Origin: Polaribacter sp.
GTDB taxonomy: Bacteria; Bacteroidota; Bacteroidia; Flavobacteriales; Flavobacteriaceae
Reading direction: 5' to 3'
Assembly: GCA_030731695.1 (NCBI GenBank)
Contig: JANQTK010000085.1
Span: 2,199 to 21,350, forward strand
DNA length: 19,152 bases
The stretch's first letter is position 1, and every line of letters begins with the position of its first letter. The notes beneath the pieces were generated by a model. The model ran no database searches and had not been told where the DNA came from. It was given only the letters and a program-made list of their open reading frames with translations. Made by a program: the position numbers and the translations under genes. This document shows, piece by piece, positions 15,496 through 19,152 of the stretch.

Positions 15496-17022
15496 TTAAT
15501 GTTTAAAATGTCTAGTGCCAGTAGTAACCATTGATATGTTGTGTGCATTACAATAGTCAATACTCAACTGATCTTTGATAGATCCTCCAGGCTGAATGAC
15601 ACTTTTAATCCCTGCATTATCAGCAATTTCCACACAATCAGGAAAAGGGAAAAATGCGTCACTTGCCATGGCAGCTCCCTGCAAATCAAATCCAAAGTTT
15701 TTTGCTTTTTCTATGGCTTGATTTAGTGCGTCAACTCTACTTGTTTGTCCAGTTCCACTTGCTAATAATTGCTTGTTTTTTACCAAAACAATGGTGTTTG
15801 ATTTGGTGTTTTTACACAATTTTGAGGCAAATAACAAATCTTCAATTTCTGTTGCACTTGGTTTTGTATTGGTAACGTATGTTAGGTGTTCAATAGTATC
15901 TGTAATGAAATCTTTGTCTTGTACTAGTAATCCATTTAATGAAGTTCTTACCAATTGTTGTGGCAATTTTACTTCTTTTTGAATTAAAATAATTCTGTTT
16001 TTCTTTGCTTTTAATATTTCTAAAGCGTCATCATCGTATTTTGGAGCAATGACTACTTCACAAAATAAGTCATGAATTTCATTGGCAGTTGCTGCATCAA
16101 TAGTGGTGTTTGCGATTAAAATTCCACCAAAAGCAGAAACTGGGTCTCCAGCCAACGCATCAACATAGGCCTGTTTTAAAGTTTCTCTTTGTGCAAATCC
16201 ACAAGCATTGTTGTGTTTTAAAATGGCGAAAGTGGGTGCTTCTCCTTTAAATTCTTCCATCAAATTAACGGCTGCATCAACATCTAACAAATTATTATAG
16301 CTCAATTCTTTTCCATTCAATTTGTCAAACATGGCATCTAAATCTCCAAAGAAATAGCCTTTCTGGTGTGGATTTTCTCCATAACGCAATACCTGAGATT
16401 GTTGTTCACTTGCTTTATAAACTACTTCATCTTCATTGAAATAATTAAAAATGGCAGTATCATAATGTGACGAAACATTGAACGATTTTGCAGCGAATTT
16501 TTTTCGTTGATCTAACGTTGTGATGCCATTATTTTCGGAAATAATGTTTAAAAATTCCTCATATTGTTCCATAGAAGAAACAATAAAAGTATCTTTAAAA
16601 TTTTTGGCAGCTGCTCTGATTAATGAAATTCCTCCAATATCAATTTTCTCTACAATATCAGCTTCAGAAGCACCTGAAGCTACTGTTTTTTCAAAAGGAT
16701 ACAGATCCACAATTACCAAATCTATTTGTGGAATTTCATATTCTTTCATTTCGGCAATATCTCCTTTGTGATCTTGTCTGTTTAGAATTCCGCCAAAAAT
16801 TTTTGGATGCAAGGTTTTTACTCTGCCTCCTAAAATAGATGGATAAGAAGTAACATCTTCTACTGGAATTACCTCAATATCTAGTTCTTTTATAAAAGTT
16901 TCTGTACCTCCTGTAGAATAAATGGTAACGTTTAGTTCGTTTAATTTTTGTACAATTGGCGCTAAACCATCTTTATGAAAAACGGAAATTAAGGCAGATT
17001 TGATTTGTTTTGAAGTGCTCAT
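15496..17022 (-). CDS. purH: Bifunctional AICAR formyltransferase/IMP cyclohydrolase
   Basis: 508 residues, full length. The N-terminal MGS-like IMP cyclohydrolase domain (about 1-145) has STGGT (36-40) and GGRVKTLHPKIFGGIL (65-80). The AICAR formyltransferase domain follows, with RYGENPHQ (213-220), the catalytic Lys269-His270 in AILKHNNACGF, GQTSRVDA (425-432), AMASDAFFPFPD (451-462), GGSIKDQ (479-485) and the terminal TGTRHFKH. It catalyses the last two steps of IMP synthesis in the cytoplasm. A very good promoter precedes it. It is followed by mreB on the same strand with no terminator seen, so purine synthesis and wall elongation may share transcripts. Confidence 0.98.
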   Translation of the reverse strand: MSTSKQIKSALISVFHKDGLAPIVQKLNELNVTIYSTGGTETFIKELDIEVIPVEDVTSYPSILGGRVKTLHPKIFGGILNRQDHKGDIAEMKEYEIPQIDLVIVDLYPFEKTVASGASEADIVEKIDIGGISLIRAAAKNFKDTFIVSSMEQYEEFLNIISENNGITTLDQRKKFAAKSFNVSSHYDTAIFNYFNEDEVVYKASEQQSQVLRYGENPHQKGYFFGDLDAMFDKLNGKELSYNNLLDVDAAVNLMEEFKGEAPTFAILKHNNACGFAQRETLKQAYVDALAGDPVSAFGGILIANTTIDAATANEIHDLFCEVVIAPKYDDDALEILKAKKNRIILIQKEVKLPQQLVRTSLNGLLVQDKDFITDTIEHLTYVTNTKPSATEIEDLLFASKLCKNTKSNTIVLVKNKQLLASGTGQTSRVDALNQAIEKAKNFGFDLQGAAMASDAFFPFPDCVEIADNAGIKSVIQPGGSIKDQLSIDYCNAHNISMVTTGTRHFKH

Positions 17023-17043
17023 TTTATAAGTTCGTTAAGCCCG

Positions 17044-17074
17044 CAAAAGTACACAATCATACGATGAACTACAA
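17044..17074 (-). promoter_or_regulatory. Promoter of purH
   Basis: On the minus strand, TTG (17074-17072), 20 bases, then TACTTTTG (17051-17044): both elements match the Bacteroidota consensus exactly. Transcription should begin near 17037, about 15 bases before the purH ATG. Confidence 0.8.
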
Positions 17075-17096
17075 TAAAAAGATAGTAACAAATACG

Positions 17097-17110
17097 TTAA
17101 TTAATTAACA
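17097..17110. promoter_or_regulatory. Perfect 14-bp palindrome upstream of the purH promoter
   Basis: GTTAATTAATTAAC is its own reverse complement. It lies 22 bases upstream of the purH TTG element and 10 bases past the stop codon of the fRMsr-like gene. It could be an operator for a dimeric regulator, but in an AT-rich spacer chance is a serious alternative. Confidence 0.25.
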
Positions 17111-17120
17111 GTCAAAAGAA

Positions 17121-17573
17121 TTAGTATAAGCTTGCTATTTTTTCGCAAACATATTCTAAAAGCAATTCGTCATCTTTTGTAAATGGACTAACTGAATGTG
17201 AATCAATATCAATTTGACCAATGTTTTCACCTTGCACAAAAATTGGAATTACAATTTCCGATTTTACTTTCCATCCACAAGAAATGTAATTTTCTTGTTC
17301 ACTAACATCCTGAACAACAAAGTTTTGATTGCTTACAGCAACTTGCCCACAAATTCCTTTTCCAAAAGGGATGATGGTGTGTTCAGTAGGTTCGCCAGTA
17401 AATTGTGCCAATTTCAATTCTCTTCTATCTCCGTTTTTGAAGTAGAATCCTACCCAATCGTAATACGAAATTTGGCTTTCTAAAAAATCACAAATGGCTT
17501 GTAATTTTGTTTCTTTTCCTTTTTCAGAGCCTATAATGGTGTCAATTCCTTTTTTTAACGATGCTAAATTCAT
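17121..17573 (-). CDS. GAF-domain protein, free methionine-(R)-sulfoxide reductase family
   Basis: 150 residues from the ATG at 17573. The frame also has a TTG at 17594, but that overlaps a promoter box and is unlikely. The whole protein is one GAF domain of the fRMsr type, with FGKGICGQVA (70-79), VQDVS (88-92), YISCGWKVKSEIVIPI (96-111) and GQIDIDS (119-125). Cys75 and Cys99 are 24 residues apart, exactly as the resolving and catalytic Cys of yeast and E. coli fRMsr. Glu106, Asp122 and Asp124 match substrate-binding acids. The third family Cys, ten residues before Cys75, is His65 here. The enzyme would reduce free methionine-R-sulfoxide in the cytoplasm using thioredoxin. A non-catalytic GAF sensor role is less likely given the conserved pair. 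It precedes purH on the same strand but is separated by that gene's own promoter. Confidence 0.85.
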   Translation of the reverse strand: MNLASLKKGIDTIIGSEKGKETKLQAICDFLESQISYYDWVGFYFKNGDRRELKLAQFTGEPTEHTIIPFGKGICGQVAVSNQNFVVQDVSEQENYISCGWKVKSEIVIPIFVQGENIGQIDIDSHSVSPFTKDDELLLEYVCEKIASLY

Positions 17574-17591
17574 AATGTTAATTTTGAATTG

Positions 17592-17599
17592 CAAAAATA
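17592..17599 (-). promoter_or_regulatory. Putative -7 box for the fRMsr-like gene
   Basis: The minus strand reads TATTTTTG, a full -7 match 18 bases upstream of the ATG at 17573. No TTG is seen at the proper spacing. It includes the TTG that would be the alternative start codon, which argues against that start. Confidence 0.4.
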
Positions 17600-17634
17600 G
17601 TTGAAAATTTGGGGCGATTTTTTTCTAAAGCATA

Positions 17635-17648
17635 TTTAACACAAAATT
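17635..17648 (+). promoter_or_regulatory. TTTAACACAAAATT motif upstream of the HYC_CC_PP gene
   Basis: Third copy of TTTAACACRAAWTT, 31 bases upstream of the ATG at 17680, the same distance as the lipoprotein copy. Function unknown. Confidence 0.25.
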
Positions 17649-17658
17649 TAGATGAAAT

Positions 17659-17674
17659 GTTGTATTTTTACAAC
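17659..17674. promoter_or_regulatory. Short inverted repeat just before the HYC_CC_PP start codon
   Basis: GTTGTA, four T, TACAAC: a 6-base inverted repeat ending five bases before the ATG at 17680. It overlaps a near-match -7 box (TATTTTTA). It could be an operator or a small RNA hairpin near the ribosome site; it may also be chance. Confidence 0.25.
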
Positions 17675-17679
17675 GGTTT

Positions 17680-18084
17680 ATGAAACAGCAATTTATCACA
17701 ATTACTTCTTTCGCACTTTCTTTATTAGTGCTTTTTTCAACCCTATCTTTTAAGGTTGAAAAGCATTTTTGTGGAGAATTTTTAATGGATGTTTCTTTTA
17801 CTGGTGAAGCAGCAGATTGTGGAATGGATATGGAAAAAGTAGCATCTGCCAAGAAAAAAGGATGTTGTAAAGATGAAGTTCATCAAATAGAAGGTCAAGA
17901 TGAATTACAACAATTTTCCTTTGAGGATTTTGATTTAGAAAAACAACAATTTGTTGTCGCTTTTATACATTCTTATCAAGCTCTTTTTATAGAAAAAGGT
18001 ACTAAAAAAGACTTTTACAAAGATTTTTCTCCACCTGATATTCCTAAGGATTATCAAGCGCTTTTTCAAGTTTACATCATTTGA
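17680..18084 (+). CDS. Small secreted HYC_CC_PP-type protein
   Basis: 134 residues. The N-terminus is a signal peptide or membrane anchor (about 4-24, ITSFALSLLVLFSTLSF). The mature part has the three marks that name this Bacteroidota family: His-Phe-Cys at 29-31 (HFCG), Cys-Cys at 62-63 in KKGCCKDE, and Pro-Pro at 118-119 in SPPDIP. There is also Cys47. The Cys/His content and position outside the cytoplasm suggest metal binding, but no function is established that I know of. It lies 76 bases before a TonB-dependent receptor on the same strand with no terminator between, which supports a joint role. The ATG at 17680 is the only start that gives a full signal peptide. Confidence 0.8.
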   Translation: MKQQFITITSFALSLLVLFSTLSFKVEKHFCGEFLMDVSFTGEAADCGMDMEKVASAKKKGCCKDEVHQIEGQDELQQFSFEDFDLEKQQFVVAFIHSYQALFIEKGTKKDFYKDFSPPDIPKDYQALFQVYII

Positions 18085-18160
18085 TTTTTAATTATTGACT
18101 CGTAAAATCTTCTTTATTTGAAGGTTTAAAAACACGTTTATACATTAAAAATCATATATA

Positions 18161-19152
18161 ATGAAAAAAAATATCCTCAGTTTTTTACTGATTTTTGTTT
18201 CTACATTTCTTTTTTCTCAAACTACTTTTACAGGAATGATCATGGACAAAAACAACCCAACAAATGCTTTGGGAGTAGAAGGCGCAAGCGTTAACTGGCT
18301 AAATACCAATGTGAGCGCAATCACCAATAAAAAAGGTTGGTTTACCATAGCTTACAAACCCGAATATAAAAAATTAGTAGTAAGTTATGTGGGTTTTAAA
18401 ACTGATACTTTGACAATTACTAGTTTAGAAACCTTACATCATTTTTTGACTCCAGAAAGTGATTTGGATGAAATCACTATCAAAAGTAAAAAGAAAGCTA
18501 TCCAAAAATCACTATTTACAACGACCAATGTTTTTACGGTGAATAGTGCTGAATTGCTAAAAGCAGCTTGCTGTAATTTGGCAGAAAGTTTTGAAACAAA
18601 TCCATCAATAGATGTGGGTTTTTCTGATGCGTTAACAGGAACAAGACAGATAAAAATGCTGGGTTTAACAAGTCCGTATTTGTTAATTACTCAAGAAAAT
18701 ATTCCGTCTGTAAGAGGAGCAAGTCAGGTTTTTGGACTTACATTTACCCCAGGAACTTGGGTAGAAAGCATCCAAATAACCAAAGGTGCAGGAAGTGTAG
18801 TGAATGGTTTTGAAAGTATTTCAGGACAAATTAATACAGAATTGGTAAAACCTGCTACTGACAAAAGTTTCTTTTTGAATGCTTTTGCATCGCAAATGGG
18901 ACGTTTTGAAGTAAACACCCATTTCAATAAAAAAGTTTCTGAAAAATGGCACACAGGTTTGTATGTTCACGGGAATTATACAGGTCAAAAATTCGATATG
19001 AATGATGATAATTTCTTAGATATGCCTTTGGCAAAACAACTCAATGTATTGAATCGTTGGCAGTTTACTGACGCCGAAAAAGGCTGGGTAAGTTTTATCA
19101 ATGTGCGTTTTATGAATGATGAAAAACAAACAGGAGAACTCAATTTTAATCC
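18161..19152 (+). CDS. TonB-dependent receptor, 3' end cut by window edge
   Basis: The frame is open from the ATG at 18161 to the right edge, 330 codons plus two bases. A Sec signal peptide (1-20, ending LFSQ) is followed by a CarboxypepD_reg-like beta domain (about 21-105) with VSAITNKKGWFTIAY and the typical VVSYVGFKTDT. The plug domain follows (about 120-230), with LTGTRQIKMLGLTSPYLLI and VESIQITKGAGSVVNGFESI, then SGQINTEL and the first barrel strands. An unusual Cys-Cys (137-138, KAACCNLAESFETNPS) sits where most receptors of this class have no Cys. The protein imports a ligand across the outer membrane using TonB energy. Because the plug carries Cys-Cys and the neighbour is a Cys-rich small protein, a metal ligand such as copper is possible but unproven. 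Most of the barrel lies outside the window. Confidence 0.92.
   Translation, partial: MKKNILSFLLIFVSTFLFSQTTFTGMIMDKNNPTNALGVEGASVNWLNTNVSAITNKKGWFTIAYKPEYKKLVVSYVGFKTDTLTITSLETLHHFLTPESDLDEITIKSKKKAIQKSLFTTTNVFTVNSAELLKAACCNLAESFETNPSIDVGFSDALTGTRQIKMLGLTSPYLLITQENIPSVRGASQVFGLTFTPGTWVESIQITKGAGSVVNGFESISGQINTELVKPATDKSFFLNAFASQMGRFEVNTHFNKKVSEKWHTGLYVHGNYTGQKFDMNDDNFLDMPLAKQLNVLNRWQFTDAEKGWVSFINVRFMNDEKQTGELNFN

Noticed and set aside
17574..17594. TTG start for the fRMsr-like protein
   Set aside because: The TTG is part of a full -7 box, so it would not be within the transcript. The ATG at 17573 gives the usual family length.
18098..18120. TTG (18095) with TTTATTTG (18113-18120) as a promoter for the TonB receptor
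   Set aside because: The spacing is only 15 bases and the -7 box lacks the key A. Co-transcription with the preceding small gene is simpler.
1..19152. Mobile elements, phage genes, CRISPR arrays or defence systems
   Set aside because: No transposase, integrase, terminal inverted repeats with target duplication, spaced direct repeats or defence-type domains were seen; the only tandem repeats are within the lipoprotein gene.

Overview
The window is an AT-rich chromosomal segment from a member of the Bacteroidota, most likely a (marine) Flavobacteriaceae. Four things point there: an SprT/PorT-type gliding/type IX secretion protein, a TamL-type lipoprotein version of the BamA/TamA barrel, a small HYC_CC_PP-type protein beside a TonB-dependent receptor, and promoters of the Bacteroidota form (TTG, about 20 bases, TAnnTTTG). 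No insertion sequence, prophage, CRISPR array or rRNA was seen. Almost everything is conserved housekeeping or envelope biology. Two genes are cut by the window edges: tamL on the left and the TonB-dependent receptor on the right.

Layout, left to right. (1) 1-2015, minus: tamL, lacking its 3' end, divergent from a SpoU/TrmH-family RNA methyltransferase (2085-2816, plus). (2) 2903-5248, minus: a tight three-gene operon, nfu-type Fe-S scaffold, then ubiE/menG menaquinone methyltransferase, then sprT/porT, with gaps of 11 and 1 bases. (3) 5350-7711, minus: a repeat-rich Trp/Gly/Asn lipoprotein followed by an OmpP1/FadL-like barrel, ending in a hairpin terminator. (4) 7854-9777, plus: proS, then tRNA-Glu(TTC) and rpsT behind one very clear promoter, closed by a hairpin that also serves the convergent rodA. 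(5) 9901-17022, minus: purH followed by the complete rod-shape cluster mreB-mreC-mreD-mrdA-rodA, the last four genes packed with overlaps or a very short gap. (6) 17121-17573, minus: a GAF-domain free methionine-(R)-sulfoxide reductase. (7) 17680 to the right edge, plus: a small Cys-rich secreted protein and a TonB-dependent receptor, a probable metal-related pair.

The genes combine into a few themes: outer-membrane biogenesis and secretion (TamL, SprT, FadL-like barrel, TonB receptor), peptidoglycan elongation and cell shape (MreBCD, PBP2, RodA), translation (ProRS, tRNA-Glu, S20, RNA methyltransferase), and redox/metal/cofactor work (Nfu, UbiE/MenG, fRMsr-like protein, HYC_CC_PP protein). 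I see no clear undescribed multi-gene system. The least understood parts are the HYC_CC_PP/TonB-receptor pair, whose partners both carry a Cys-Cys pair, the tandem-repeat lipoprotein, and a 14-base motif (TTTAACACRAAWTT) found 31-42 bases upstream of three different genes.

No gene-free stretch exceeds 300 bases. The longest (9333-9525) holds the tRNA and its promoter.
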